DNA from: Desnuesiella massiliensis
GTDB taxonomy: Bacteria; Bacillota; Clostridia; Clostridiales; Clostridiaceae
Assembly (NCBI RefSeq): GCF_001403615.1
Contig: NZ_LN879457.1
Coordinates: 1,178,001-1,242,000 of the forward strand
DNA length: 64,000 bases
Direction: 5' to 3'
The translations under genes and the position numbers were made by a program. The first letter of the stretch is position 1. Each line of letters starts with the position of its first letter. This document shows, piece after piece, positions 16,762 through 26,011 of the stretch. The notes under the pieces were generated by a model, which had not been told where the DNA came from, made no database searches, and was given only the letters and a program-made list of their open reading frames with translations.

Positions 16762-17436
16762 ATGAAAAAGAGTGAGGTAATAAAAAGGGCTATTGAAGAA
16801 AATTTATTAAATAAAGAAGAAATTTTAAGTAATGTAGTAAGTAAAAACACAAGACAAAATAATAATGTTTATATAAAGGATGAAAGAAAAAGCCTCATCC
16901 TTAGGGTTGTAATTGCAGTTGCCTTAGTAATAATTATAATCAATTTAGAATTTATTCCTAGATTAATGAATGGGGTTCCAACGCTTTTAAGTGGTAAGAG
17001 TAGTAAAAATTTAAATGGAAGGCTTAATGAATTTTCTATTGTAGTATATGCTGCCGATGATTCTGGGAAAAAATCAGAAGTTACTTTGCAACCAAATATA
17101 GAGAGCAGTATTGGCAAATATACTCCGGCCATGAGTAGCGTTCCGGGATTTCCTTTTAAGTGCAGTGGCGAGAATATTGAGTATGTTGAATTTGAAGTTG
17201 ACTATGGAGAGTTTATTCTATGGGGAAGTGATTACAGAGTTACTAAAGCAGGGAAAAAAGCCAATACTAATAAAGATAGTTTTGTCTATTGGACCCCGCT
17301 ATCAAATGAACCAATGATGGTTAAGGAAGCTAATATAACCGTTACAATTATAACAAAGGATCATAAAGATTTAAAAAAGTATATAAGAATAGGTACAGGT
17401 GAGAACTATTTATATTATGTGAAATTAATAGAATAG
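16762..17436 (+). CDS. Probable membrane anti-sigma factor
   Basis: A 224-residue protein. About 45 N-terminal residues are charged and cytoplasmic, then one membrane helix (LRVVIAVALVIIIINLEF, about residues 50-70), then an extracytoplasmic domain of about 150 residues with beta-strand character. ATG 16762 follows AGGAGGAG at 8 bases, 14 bp after the sigma stop. The topology and coupling fit an anti-sigma that holds the ECF factor at the membrane. No zinc (HxxxCxxC) motif is present, so it belongs to another anti-sigma class. Confidence 0.7.
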   Translation: MKKSEVIKRAIEENLLNKEEILSNVVSKNTRQNNNVYIKDERKSLILRVVIAVALVIIIINLEFIPRLMNGVPTLLSGKSSKNLNGRLNEFSIVVYAADDSGKKSEVTLQPNIESSIGKYTPAMSSVPGFPFKCSGENIEYVEFEVDYGEFILWGSDYRVTKAGKKANTNKDSFVYWTPLSNEPMMVKEANITVTIITKDHKDLKKYIRIGTGENYLYYVKLIE

Positions 17437-17510
17437 ATAATGTACCTAAACTAAGTCTGCAGTAATATCCAAAGGATAACTGATTATGAAAGGTATGAAT
17501 ATATAAAATA

Positions 17511-17547
17511 GCCTATATGTAATAAGTACTCAATTAAACATATAGGC
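17511..17547. terminator. Hairpin between convergent genes
   Basis: The perfect 10-bp arms GCCTATATGT and ACATATAGGC enclose 17 bases, between the anti-sigma gene and the opposing small gene. It probably works in both directions. Confidence 0.65.
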
Positions 17548-17561
17548 CTTAATATTTAATG

Positions 17562-17765
17562 TTAAATATATGTTTCCATATCTTGCTTTTTAACTATTTT
17601 AGTTATTATTTTTTCTTCCACAAGTTCACTTTTGCTAAAGCCTTTTCTAAAATATCTTATCTGCTTATACATATTCCCATCCATTTCAAAATCTAAAACA
17701 TCTATTCTATCACCTTTATAGATAATGGGTTCTTTTGAGCCTTTTAAAAATACATGTACTTCCAT
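17562..17765 (-). CDS. Small hypothetical protein
   Basis: A 67-residue soluble protein, predicted mostly beta (EVHVFLKGSKEPIIYKGDRIDVLDFEMDG) with a lysine-rich end. The family is not recognised. The only ribosome binding site (GGAGG at 17792-17796) lies 26 bases before the ATG, with a perfect 6-bp hairpin filling most of the gap; see the separate entry. No upstream start codon in this frame fits the site better. Confidence 0.6.
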   Translation of the reverse strand: MEVHVFLKGSKEPIIYKGDRIDVLDFEMDGNMYKQIRYFRKGFSKSELVEEKIITKIVKKQDMETYI

Positions 17766-17796
17766 ATAAGTAAAGCTGTTAGAAAACAGCGCCTCC
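17766..17796 (-). promoter_or_regulatory. Ribosome binding site separated from start by a hairpin
   Basis: Reading the minus strand: AAAGGAGG, one base, stem GCTGTT with loop TTCT and stem AACAGC, nine bases, then ATG. If the hairpin is folded, the site and start are about 10 bases apart, close to optimal; unfolded they are 26 apart. Confidence 0.5.
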
Positions 17797-17985
17797 TTTC
17801 ACTCTCATTGAATTACTTTTATTATACTGTAAATAAAGGCGTAAAATCTATAAATTATAACAAGTGGTACATGCAAAATAATATAATAAAGAAGTTAGTA
17901 AAAAATTTCTTTTGTGGAAAGAGGTTAAGTGAATAGATTATAATAAGAATATATATTTGATAATCTAAGGACAGGAGCTGGAGAG

Positions 17986-18552
17986 ATGAACGATGTAGAT
18001 AATGAAAAAAACTATGAAACTGCTATATTTGCAGGAGGATGTTTTTGGTGTATGGTTTCCCCTTTTGACATATTAGAGGGTATAGTTGAAGTAAAATCAG
18101 GATATACAGGTGGACATATAGAAAACCCTACATATAAAGATGTTAAGTCACAAATTTCTGGGCATTATGAAGTAGTAAGGATAATTTACGATCCAAAGGT
18201 TATAGATTATAACAAGCTGCTTCAAGCTTATTGGAGGCAGGTAGATCCAACGGATGACGGGGGGCAGTTCCAAGATAGAGGGCCTTCTTATAGAACAGCT
18301 ATATTTTATACTACAGAGGAGCAAAAGCAAAAGGCAGAGGCTTCTAAAAAAGCTATAGATCAATCTAAAAGATTTCCTGATCCTATAGTAACGCCTATTC
18401 TTCCAGAGGCTAAATTTTATGAAGCAGAGGAATATCATCAAGATTTTTATAAGAAAAGTCCCAAAGAGTATAAAGATGATAGAAAAATATCAGGTAGGGA
18501 TGAATTTATTAAAAAATATTGGGGAGAAGAATATTACGATATTTATGATTAA
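17986..18552 (+). CDS. msrA: Peptide methionine-S-sulfoxide reductase A
   Basis: Reduces the S epimer of methionine sulfoxide in proteins, part of oxidative damage repair. The catalytic motif GGCFWCMVSPFD is near residue 18, with the family blocks SGYTGGHIENPTYKDV, VDPTDDGGQFQDRGPSYRTAIFY and FYEAEEYHQDFYKK. The second residue after FWC is usually M/E followed by a region around F; here it reads MVSPFD, a minor variant. The length of 188 residues fits a stand-alone MsrA. GGAGAG precedes the ATG. No msrB is adjacent. Confidence 0.95.
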   Translation: MNDVDNEKNYETAIFAGGCFWCMVSPFDILEGIVEVKSGYTGGHIENPTYKDVKSQISGHYEVVRIIYDPKVIDYNKLLQAYWRQVDPTDDGGQFQDRGPSYRTAIFYTTEEQKQKAEASKKAIDQSKRFPDPIVTPILPEAKFYEAEEYHQDFYKKSPKEYKDDRKISGRDEFIKKYWGEEYYDIYD

Positions 18553-18563
18553 ATAGTAATATA

Positions 18564-18604
18564 AAATAACTAGTCAGTATACTTGTATATGTGACTAGTT
18601 ATTT
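18564..18604. repeat. Dispersed palindromic repeat, copy C, acting as terminator
   Basis: The perfect 13-bp arms AAATAACTAGTCA and TGACTAGTTATTT enclose 15 bases, followed by CTTTTATT. It sits between convergent msrA and the WbqC gene, at the left border of the glycan locus. It shares the arms with copies B and D. Confidence 0.75.
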
Positions 18605-18610
18605 CTTTTA

Positions 18611-19339
18611 TTATTGTAAATGCAAAGAATCGATTAAATTTTTTCTAATAATATCTAAGGAATTATCTCCTTCATTAAACAATAAATCAAGAATGGATAA
18701 GTATGGTATAAAAGAGGTATTCATCTGATTATATTGGGGATGTATATAATCAAACCAATAAACATCAATTCCTTGATTTTTAAATTTTTCAATTTCAAGA
18801 TAGGCTTTTGCCTTGACTGAGCTTATATATTGTTTTTCGCTATCTAAATTTAAATTATCAATTACACTTAATAACCTATCAGTTTTAGATCCTTGTACAT
18901 TTTTTATATCAGAAGATAAAATAAAATTATTACAAGATACTCCTATTAGTTTTGATATTTCTTTAATAATACAAATATTTAGTTCTGATATTGTATTAAA
19001 CTTTTTATTGTAAATGCATTCTATTTGATCAGCATATTTTTTAAAATATGGTGCTTTACAATATGAATGACAAATAGCTTTCCAATGATTTTCCTGCCAC
19101 TTCTGGCTATAGTTAATGTTAACCTCATTTATCTTTTCTTGTTGACCATTATGAATTATAGGTACTGTCAACCATTGATATCCTTCTTTAGAATTTAAAT
19201 TGATAATTTTATTCCTACATTGCCAGCTTCTTCTTTCAAATTGCACATCGTCATAAAACACAAAGATGTCAGCCAAATCAATCAAGCCATAATACCCTAT
19301 CCATGAGAGATATGTAGGTTGAGTTATTACTATTTTCAT
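18611..19339 (-). CDS. WbqC-family glycan biosynthesis protein
   Basis: A 242-residue protein with the WbqC hallmark near the N-terminus: QPTYLSWIGYYGLIDLADIF, then DDVQFERRSWQCRNKI and WLTVPI. It ends with YIHPQYNQ and a short tail. WbqC proteins occur in O-antigen and capsule loci and are thought to act in sugar or acyl modification, but their chemistry is not settled. It is on the opposite strand from the main glycan operon, back-to-back with it, and GGAGG precedes its ATG. The intervening 224 bases contain only a small hairpin (about 19460-19480). Confidence 0.82.
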   Translation of the reverse strand: MKIVITQPTYLSWIGYYGLIDLADIFVFYDDVQFERRSWQCRNKIINLNSKEGYQWLTVPIIHNGQQEKINEVNINYSQKWQENHWKAICHSYCKAPYFKKYADQIECIYNKKFNTISELNICIIKEISKLIGVSCNNFILSSDIKNVQGSKTDRLLSVIDNLNLDSEKQYISSVKAKAYLEIEKFKNQGIDVYWFDYIHPQYNQMNTSFIPYLSILDLLFNEGDNSLDIIRKNLIDSLHLQ

Positions 19340-19563
19340 CCTTTTTCCTCCATATTTTTTATACTGCTTTTCTTAAAATTTCTTTACATAAAAATATGAA
19401 AATAAAAATGGTTTTATGAAATATATTATAAATTTTAATCTTATTCTTTTTTAATTTTAATGTAACACTTTTTAAGTGTCGTTAATAGAATGATAATGGA
19501 GTGTTGAATTTCTTAGACAGAAAGTTACATAGAAGATTTAGCAATGATTATTAGGGGGGCTCT

Positions 19564-20874
19564 ATGGATTTATATGAAAAAATTTTAAATAGGAAAGAAA
19601 AAATATCTGTGGTGGGGTTAGGCTATGTAGGTATGCCTTTAGCCGTAGCCTTTTCAGAGAAAGTCCATGTAATTGGATTTGACATCAATAGCAGCAAAAT
19701 AGAACAGTATAAGTCTGGAATAGATTTAACTAATGAAGTGGGCAGTGAAAAGCTAAAAAGTTGTGGAGTATATTTCACCTCTGAAGAGAGGGATTTACGT
19801 AGTGCCAAATTTCATATAGTAGCGGTACCTACTCCTATAAATGAGGATACTACACCAAATTTAAAGCCTGTAATAGGCGCTAGTGAAATAGTTGGAAGAA
19901 ATTTAACTAAAGGTTCTATAGTAGTTTATGAATCTACAGTATATCCAGGGGTTACTGAAGATATATGCCTACCCATACTTGAAGAACAATCAGGATTAAA
20001 GGCAGGATTGGATTTTAAAATAGCCTATTCTCCAGAGAGGATAAATCCAGGAGATAGAGTGCATACAGTAGATAATATAATTAAGATAGTCTCTGGAATG
20101 GATGAAGAAACTCTTGATGTAGTAGCAAAGGTATATGAATTAATAATTAAAGCAGGAGTCTATAGAGCTTCTACTATTAAAGTAGCAGAGGCTGCAAAGG
20201 TTATTGAAAATTCTCAAAGGGATATAAACATCGCATTCATGAATGAGCTGTCTATAATATTTAATAAAATGGGAATTGATACAAAATCGGTGTTAGAAGC
20301 ATCGGGAACTAAATGGAATTTTTTAAAATTCTATCCTGGATTAGTGGGAGGACATTGTATAGGTGTAGATCCCTATTACTTGACCTATAAAGCTCAACAG
20401 CTAGGTTATCATTCTCAAGTAATACTAGCTGGGAGAAGAATAAACGATGGTATGGGCAAGTATGTGGCTGAGTGCACCCTAAAGAATTTAATAAAATCAG
20501 ATAGACAGATTAAGGGTGCTAAGGTAGTTATAATGGGCATTACTTTTAAGGAAAATTGTCCGGATGTAAGAAATTCTAAAGTAGTTGACATAATAAGAGA
20601 ATTAGAAGAGTACGGAATTGAAGTTAAGGTAGTAGATCCCATAGCAGACAAAGAGTTGGTATGGGATGAATATAGACTTATATTAGAGGACGTAGATAAT
20701 ATAAAGGACATTGATGCAGTGATATTTGCTGTGGCTCATGACGCTTTTGTCTCTATGGATTTAGATATTATAAAAAATATGCATTGTAATGATAAACCGG
20801 TATTGATTGATGTAAAAGGCATATTTCGTAAAGAAGAAGCTGTGAAAAATGGATTTTTATATTGGAGGCTTTAA
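19564..20874 (+). CDS. UDP-N-acetyl-hexosamine 6-dehydrogenase, TviB/WbpO type
   Basis: A 436-residue nucleotide-sugar dehydrogenase that oxidises C6 of UDP-GlcNAc or UDP-GalNAc to a uronic acid with NAD+. The N-terminal Rossmann motif is VVGLGYVGMPLAVAF; then come VPTPINEDTTPNL and ESTVYPGVTE. The catalytic cysteine is in LVGGHCIGVDPYYLTYKA, and the substrate-binding TFKENCPDVRNSKV block follows. It is the first gene of the main glycan operon and is directly followed by the epimerase, the same pair as tviB/tviC and wbpO/wbpP. GGGGGG precedes the ATG. Confidence 0.9.
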   Translation: MDLYEKILNRKEKISVVGLGYVGMPLAVAFSEKVHVIGFDINSSKIEQYKSGIDLTNEVGSEKLKSCGVYFTSEERDLRSAKFHIVAVPTPINEDTTPNLKPVIGASEIVGRNLTKGSIVVYESTVYPGVTEDICLPILEEQSGLKAGLDFKIAYSPERINPGDRVHTVDNIIKIVSGMDEETLDVVAKVYELIIKAGVYRASTIKVAEAAKVIENSQRDINIAFMNELSIIFNKMGIDTKSVLEASGTKWNFLKFYPGLVGGHCIGVDPYYLTYKAQQLGYHSQVILAGRRINDGMGKYVAECTLKNLIKSDRQIKGAKVVIMGITFKENCPDVRNSKVVDIIRELEEYGIEVKVVDPIADKELVWDEYRLILEDVDNIKDIDAVIFAVAHDAFVSMDLDIIKNMHCNDKPVLIDVKGIFRKEEAVKNGFLYWRL

Positions 20875-20876
20875 TT

Positions 20877-21851
20877 ATGGGATATGGAGATGTGGTTTTT
20901 AAAAAAGGAACAAAGTTCTTGGTTACTGGCGCGGCTGGGTTTATTGGCTCTAATTTAGTAGAGGCATTGCTTAAAAAAGAGTATTTTGTAAGAGCTTTAG
21001 ATAATTTTTCTACAGGAAAATTTGAAAATATAGCAGAGTTTATGAATAATCCTAATTTTGAATTTATTGAAGGGGATATTAGAGAGCTAGAAACTTGCAG
21101 TAAAGCTTGTGAAGGAATAGATTACGTGCTGCACCAGGCTGCCTTTGGGTCAGTGCCTAGATCCATTGAAATGCCCTTAGTATATGAGGAGATAAATATC
21201 AAAGGCACATTAAATATGATGATAGCAGCCAGAGATAATAAAGTTAAGAGATTTGTCTATGCATCCTCATCTTCTGTATACGGTGATGAACCTAATTTAC
21301 CAAAAGTTGAAGGACGAGAAGGCCGACTTTTATCTCCTTACGCTATAACTAAAAAAGTTAATGAGCTTTATGCTAAAAACTTTTACGATTTGTATGGATT
21401 AGAAACCGTGGGACTTAGATACTTTAATGTTTTTGGAAAGAAGCAAGACCCTTATTCCTACTATGCAGCAGTTATTCCTAAGTTTATAAAAGCTTTATTA
21501 AAAGATGAAGCACCCCTAATTCATGGGGATGGACTGCAGTCAAGAGATTTCACTTATATAGAAAATGTAATAGAAGCAAATTTAAAATCCTGCACAGCAC
21601 CGAAGGAAGCCTTGGGAGAAGCTTTTAATGTTGCCTATGGAGGACAAACAACTTTGTTGGAACTATATAATAAGCTGTGCAAATTATTAGGTAAAGATAT
21701 AAAGCCTATCCATGGTGAGGAAAGAAAAGGTGATATAAAGCATAGTAATGCTGACATTACTAAAGGAAAAAAAGTGCTTGGATATAAACCAAAATGGGAT
21801 TTTAATACAGGAATCGAAGAGGCTCTAGCATGGTATAGGGAGAATTTGTAG
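20877..21851 (+). CDS. UDP-N-acetyl-hexosamine C4-epimerase, WbpP/TviC type
   Basis: A 324-residue extended short-chain dehydrogenase. It has FLVTGAAGFIGSNLVEALL for NAD+ binding and YVLHQAAFGSVPRS, the form found in WbpP and TviC. The catalytic SSSSVYGDEPNLPKVE and SPYAITKKVNE (Tyr-x3-Lys) follow. ATG 20877 is chosen because GGAGG lies 8 bases before it inside the end of the dehydrogenase gene. Together the two enzymes would interconvert GlcNAc and GalNAc nucleotides and make UDP-GalNAcA or its gluco form (established for the families, inferred here). Confidence 0.9.
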   Translation: MGYGDVVFKKGTKFLVTGAAGFIGSNLVEALLKKEYFVRALDNFSTGKFENIAEFMNNPNFEFIEGDIRELETCSKACEGIDYVLHQAAFGSVPRSIEMPLVYEEINIKGTLNMMIAARDNKVKRFVYASSSSVYGDEPNLPKVEGREGRLLSPYAITKKVNELYAKNFYDLYGLETVGLRYFNVFGKKQDPYSYYAAVIPKFIKALLKDEAPLIHGDGLQSRDFTYIENVIEANLKSCTAPKEALGEAFNVAYGGQTTLLELYNKLCKLLGKDIKPIHGEERKGDIKHSNADITKGKKVLGYKPKWDFNTGIEEALAWYRENL

Positions 21852-22967
21852 ATGGCTGAGCCTATTAAAGTTTTAATGGTAGTTACCCAAATGGATAGGG
21901 GAGGCATGGAAAGCAGGGTAATGGATATTTATCGTGCCATAGATAAATCTAAGGTTACCTTTGATTTTTTATGTCATAGGCAGGAGAAAGGTGACTATGA
22001 TGATGAAATCTTATCCATGGGTGGTAGCATATATAAAATTTGCTCTATGCATCCTAAAAATTATTTTAAGTACAAGGCGCAGCTTAGGAGATTTTTTAAA
22101 GAGCATAGAGAGTATAAAATTGTTCATTGCCAACTTAGTGCTATGAGCACCCTAGTATTAAAAGCAGCTAGGGAGGCTAAAGTACCCATTAGAATCGCTC
22201 ATTCAAGAACAGCTGGTGCTAAACTGGATTGGAGACTGCCTATTCGATATATTTCTAAGCTATTTCTAAAAAAATATGCCACTGATTACTTTGCTTGCTC
22301 AAAATTAGCTGGTAAATGGCTTTTTGGCAGTAGGGCTTTAAAGACCGGAAAAGTGAAGATTATTAATAACGCTATTGACGTAATAAAGTTCACCTATAAC
22401 GAAGAAGCTCGACAGCTATGGCGTGACAAGCTAGGGCTTACCAATAAATTTGTAGTGGGTCATGTAGGGAGGTTTTCCTATCCTAAAAATCATAGTTTTT
22501 TAATTTCTGTGTTTTTAGAGATTAAAAAGCAAAGAGAAGATGCTCTGCTTATTCTTGTAGGAGATGGAGAATTAAAGAAGGAAGCTCAGGATTTAGTTAA
22601 TTCTTTGGGATTAGATAAAAGCGTACTGTTTATTGGCAGTGTGAGCAATGTAGCAGATTATTATCAAGTGTTTGATGTGTTTTTATTTCCTTCATTTTAT
22701 GAAGGGCTTCCAGGGGCAGTTATTGAAGCTCAAGCAGCTGGAATACCTTGTGTTATTTCAAGTGCAATTACTGAAGAGGTAAAGATAACAGAGCTAGTAG
22801 AATTTATAAACCTTAAGAGGAATGCACTATATTGGGCAAATAAAGTTTTAGAAAAAGTTGATTACAGAAGAAGTAACACTTATGAACTTATTTCTCAAGC
22901 AGGCTTTGATGTAAGAACTCTTTGTAAAGAATTAGAAAGGTATTATCTTTATAGATTGAAAGGGTGA
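21852..22967 (+). CDS. Glycosyltransferase family 4 (GT-B)
   Basis: A 371-residue GT-B enzyme. The N-terminal half has VTQMDRGGMESRVMDIYRAID and FDFLCHRQEKGDYDDEI. The C-terminal half has VGHVGRFSYPKNHSFLI, LLILVGDGELKKEAQ and the nucleotide-binding SFYEGLPGAVIEAQAAGIPCVIS. It resembles EpsF-type transferases of exopolysaccharide loci. The ATG starts immediately after the epimerase stop, indicating coupling. Sugar donor and acceptor are unknown. Confidence 0.88.
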   Translation: MAEPIKVLMVVTQMDRGGMESRVMDIYRAIDKSKVTFDFLCHRQEKGDYDDEILSMGGSIYKICSMHPKNYFKYKAQLRRFFKEHREYKIVHCQLSAMSTLVLKAAREAKVPIRIAHSRTAGAKLDWRLPIRYISKLFLKKYATDYFACSKLAGKWLFGSRALKTGKVKIINNAIDVIKFTYNEEARQLWRDKLGLTNKFVVGHVGRFSYPKNHSFLISVFLEIKKQREDALLILVGDGELKKEAQDLVNSLGLDKSVLFIGSVSNVADYYQVFDVFLFPSFYEGLPGAVIEAQAAGIPCVISSAITEEVKITELVEFINLKRNALYWANKVLEKVDYRRSNTYELISQAGFDVRTLCKELERYYLYRLKG

Positions 22968-22971
22968 TAGC

Positions 22972-24165
22972 ATGAATGTAGCATTTTCCCCGCCGGATAT
23001 TTCGGAAATTGAGATTAACGAAGTTGTTGATACTTTAAAATCAGGATGGATTACCACGGGCCCTAAAACAAAGCTATTTGAAAATAAAATAGCAGAATAT
23101 GTGAATACTCCAAAGGCAGTATGTCTTAACTCAGCCACTGCTGCTATGGAAATGACTCTTAGGCTTTTAGGAATAGGCGAGGGCGATGAGGTGATAACCT
23201 GCGCTTATACCTATTCGGCCTCTGCCAGTGTTATTTATCATGTAGGTGCAAAAATTGTTATTATTGATACAGCTAAAGATTCTTTTCATATGGATTATGA
23301 TCAATTAGAAGGAGCTATAACGGAAAAAACAAAGGCCATTATTCCTGTAGATATTGCAGGGGTGATGTGTGACTATGACAGGATATTTGAAATAGTTAAT
23401 AGGAAACAAAAGCTCTTTAATCCATCCAATGATTTACAGAAAGCCTTTGGTAGGGTTATAGTATTAGCCGATGCGGCTCATTCCTTTGGGGCTATTTATA
23501 AGGGAAAGCAAAGTGGACAGGTGGCTGATTTTACATGCTTCTCCTTTCATGCAGTAAAAAACCTAACCACTGCTGAGGGGGGAGCGGTTACTTGGAGAGG
23601 TATTAATAGTTTTGATCATGAAGAGGTATATAAAAGGTTTATGCTACTATCTCTTCATGGGCAGTCTAAAGATGCATTAGAAAAAATAAAGCTAGGTGCT
23701 TGGGAATATGATATTGTTTATCCTGGTTATAAGTGTAACTTAACAGATATTATGGCGGCTTTAGGATTAGCCCAATTGGAAAGATATCCTCATATTTTAA
23801 AAAGAAGAAAAGAAATCATAGAAATTTATGATAAAGCACTATTAAGTAATGAAATAGATGCTTTGAAGCATTATGGTACTAATTTTTCATCCAGTGGTCA
23901 TTTGTACCTTGTAAGGTTAATAGGCAAAGATGAAGCTTATAGAGATAGGGTTATAGAAAAAATGGCTAAGAAGAATATTTCAACTAATGTTCATTACAAA
24001 CCGCTGCCTATGCATACAGCATATAAGACACTAGGTTTTGACATAAAAGATTATCCTAACGCTTTTGACATGTATAAGAATGAGATTACTTTACCCCTTC
24101 ATACTCTATTGAAGAATGAGGAAGTAGAATATGTGATCAGCACGCTTAAAGAGAGCATTAAATAG
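22972..24165 (+). CDS. DegT/DnrJ/EryC1/StrS aminotransferase
   Basis: A 397-residue PLP enzyme that aminates a keto-sugar nucleotide. It has SGWITTGPKTKLFENKIAEY, LNSATAAMEMTLRLLG and DAAHSFGAIYKGKQ, with the PLP lysine in FSFHAVKNLTTAEGG, and ends with NVHYKPLPMHTAYKTLG. It precedes a PglC-like transferase, as PglE does in Campylobacter glycan clusters. The 4,6-dehydratase or 3-dehydrogenase that would supply its keto substrate is not in this window, so it must come from elsewhere or the sugar is unusual. Confidence 0.9.
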   Translation: MNVAFSPPDISEIEINEVVDTLKSGWITTGPKTKLFENKIAEYVNTPKAVCLNSATAAMEMTLRLLGIGEGDEVITCAYTYSASASVIYHVGAKIVIIDTAKDSFHMDYDQLEGAITEKTKAIIPVDIAGVMCDYDRIFEIVNRKQKLFNPSNDLQKAFGRVIVLADAAHSFGAIYKGKQSGQVADFTCFSFHAVKNLTTAEGGAVTWRGINSFDHEEVYKRFMLLSLHGQSKDALEKIKLGAWEYDIVYPGYKCNLTDIMAALGLAQLERYPHILKRRKEIIEIYDKALLSNEIDALKHYGTNFSSSGHLYLVRLIGKDEAYRDRVIEKMAKKNISTNVHYKPLPMHTAYKTLGFDIKDYPNAFDMYKNEITLPLHTLLKNEEVEYVISTLKESIK

Positions 24166-24178
24166 CAGTGGAGGAAAG

Positions 24179-24799
24179 ATGCAATTATATAGAAGGTTTA
24201 TAAAGAGATTATTAGATTTGGTACTTGCTTTGGTATTAATGCCCTTTTTCTTAATATTACTATTTTTCATTGGTGTAGCAATAAAATTAGATGATAAGGG
24301 TCCTGTTTTTTATTGTGGTGAAAGACTTGGTAAACATGGCAAGACATTTAAAATGATAAAATTTCGCTCCATGAAGGTAAATGCACCTGATTGGAGATTA
24401 GAAGACGGTTCCACTTTTAATGCTGAAGATGACCCAAGACAAACAAGAGTTGGCAAATTTTTAAGGAAGACCAGCTTAGATGAAATCCCTCAATTGATTA
24501 ATATCATAAAGGATGATATGAGCTTTATTGGTCCAAGACCAGACCCTATAGATTCATTAGAGATTTATTCTGAAGAAGATAAGATTTTACTTGAAGTACA
24601 CCCAGGTATAACTGGATACAATCAAGCATATTATAGGAATTTATCAACTATACGAGAGAAGATAAATAATGATGTGTATTATTCTAAAAATATTTCTTTT
24701 AATATGGATCTAAAAATATTTTTCTCAACCATACCAATTATTTTTACAAGAAAAAATGTATATAGAACTAGCGTTAGCCCAAATAAGGAAGATAAATAA
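24179..24799 (+). CDS. Initiating sugar-phosphate transferase, PglC-like
   Basis: A 206-residue monotopic phosphoglycosyl transferase. It has one N-terminal hydrophobic re-entrant helix (LLDLVLALVLMPFFLILLFF), then GPVFYCGERLGKHGKTFKMIKFRSM, the Asp-Glu catalytic pair in RKTSLDEIPQLINI and DDMSFIGPRPD. It moves a sugar phosphate from a UDP-sugar to undecaprenyl phosphate and so starts assembly of the lipid-linked repeat unit. The size matches PglC rather than the longer WbaP type. GGAGG lies close before the ATG. Confidence 0.9.
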   Translation: MQLYRRFIKRLLDLVLALVLMPFFLILLFFIGVAIKLDDKGPVFYCGERLGKHGKTFKMIKFRSMKVNAPDWRLEDGSTFNAEDDPRQTRVGKFLRKTSLDEIPQLINIIKDDMSFIGPRPDPIDSLEIYSEEDKILLEVHPGITGYNQAYYRNLSTIREKINNDVYYSKNISFNMDLKIFFSTIPIIFTRKNVYRTSVSPNKEDK

Positions 24800-24821
24800 A
24801 CGGAATGGGGTTTTATTTTCT

Positions 24822-25927
24822 ATGAAAGTCCTATTGATTTCTGCTTATGCCAATAAACTATTAAAGTTTAGATACGAACTTATAAAAAATATAATTGATG
24901 GAGGTCATGATTTAACAATAATGGGACCGGAACCACCAGAAGATTTCGTAACCGAGTACAATAAATTAGGGTGTGACTACAAGCAAATCAGCATTGATAG
25001 AGTAATATAAATCCGATTAAGGAGTTATTATCTTTATTTAAAATAAGCAAAGAAATTAAAGCTGAAAAGGCTGATTTAGCTTTAATATATGGCATAAAGC
25101 TTATAACAACCTGCACTATTTCAGCCTGGTTAGCTAGAGTAAAAAGTATTTTCTGTGTGATAAACGGCGCGGGTACCTTATTTACAGCTAAAGGAATAAA
25201 GTCCGTTATTGTTAAGCTCATGGCCTTCCCCATAATAGCAATGGCACTTAGACTAAGCAAAAAAACTTTTTTTCAAAACAAAGACGATGCAAAAGAATTT
25301 TTAAAGCTAGGCTTGGTGAGGAAAGGTAATGTAAAAATTGTTAATGGCTCAGGGGTTAATATGGAGATATTTGCTCCAATGCCAATGCCGAAGGAGCAAA
25401 TCTTTCTTCTTATAGGGAGAGTGCTACGTGATAAGGGCATATTAGAATATATACAAGCTGCTAGAAAGGTTAAAAGCGTATATCCCAGGGCGAGATTCCA
25501 AATTATTGGTCAGTTTGATATCAATCCTTCCTCCATAAAAATTCAAGATTTACAGCCCTATATTCAGGATGGGAGTATTGAATACCTAGGAGCAATAAAT
25601 GATGTTCGTCCATTTTTAGCAAAGTCCTTTGTATATGTATTACCTTCCTATCGCGAAGGAACACCAAGAAGTGTCCTTGAAGCTATGGCAACAGGTCGCC
25701 CCATCATTACCACAGATGCTCCAGGCTGCCGTGAAACCGTAATTCACGGGGTAAATGGATTTTTAGTTCCTATAAAAGATGTAAATACACTAGCAGAAAA
25801 AATGCTCTGGATGATAGAGAATAGTGAAGAGGCTGAAAAAATGGGCAAAGAGAGTTTAAGAATATGTAAAGAAAAGTATGATGTGAAAAAAGTAAATGAA
25901 TCTATTATAAAAACAATGAATTTATAG
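24822..25927 (+). pseudogene. Glycosyltransferase family 4, PglA-like, split by a frameshift
   Basis: The N-terminal piece (ATG 24822) runs to a TAA at 25008-25010. The homologous reading then continues in another frame from about 25004 (N-I-N-P-I-K-E-L) to 25927. Joining the two gives a normal-length GT4 of about 368 residues, with MKVLLISAYANKLLKFR at the start, VINGAGTLFTAKG in the middle and LPSYREGTPRSVLEAMATGRPIITT at the nucleotide site. The break lies in GAGTAATATAAATCC, not in a homopolymer. One missing base near 25002-25006 would explain it. This could be a real mutation, phase variation or a sequencing error. The reading order aminotransferase, PglC-like, PglA-like parallels pgl clusters. 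Confidence 0.75.
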
Positions 25928-26011
25928 CTAAACATGGCGCGAGTTCTATTAAAAGTTAAACACGCTTTAGTATAACATTACCCCAAATATAGTAATTAAG
26001 AGGAGATAGAT

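Noticed and set aside
17754..17936. Plus-strand 60-codon frame between the small 17562 gene and msrA
   Set aside because: No ribosome binding site, low-complexity lysine/asparagine/tyrosine composition, and it overlaps the leader of the minus-strand gene.
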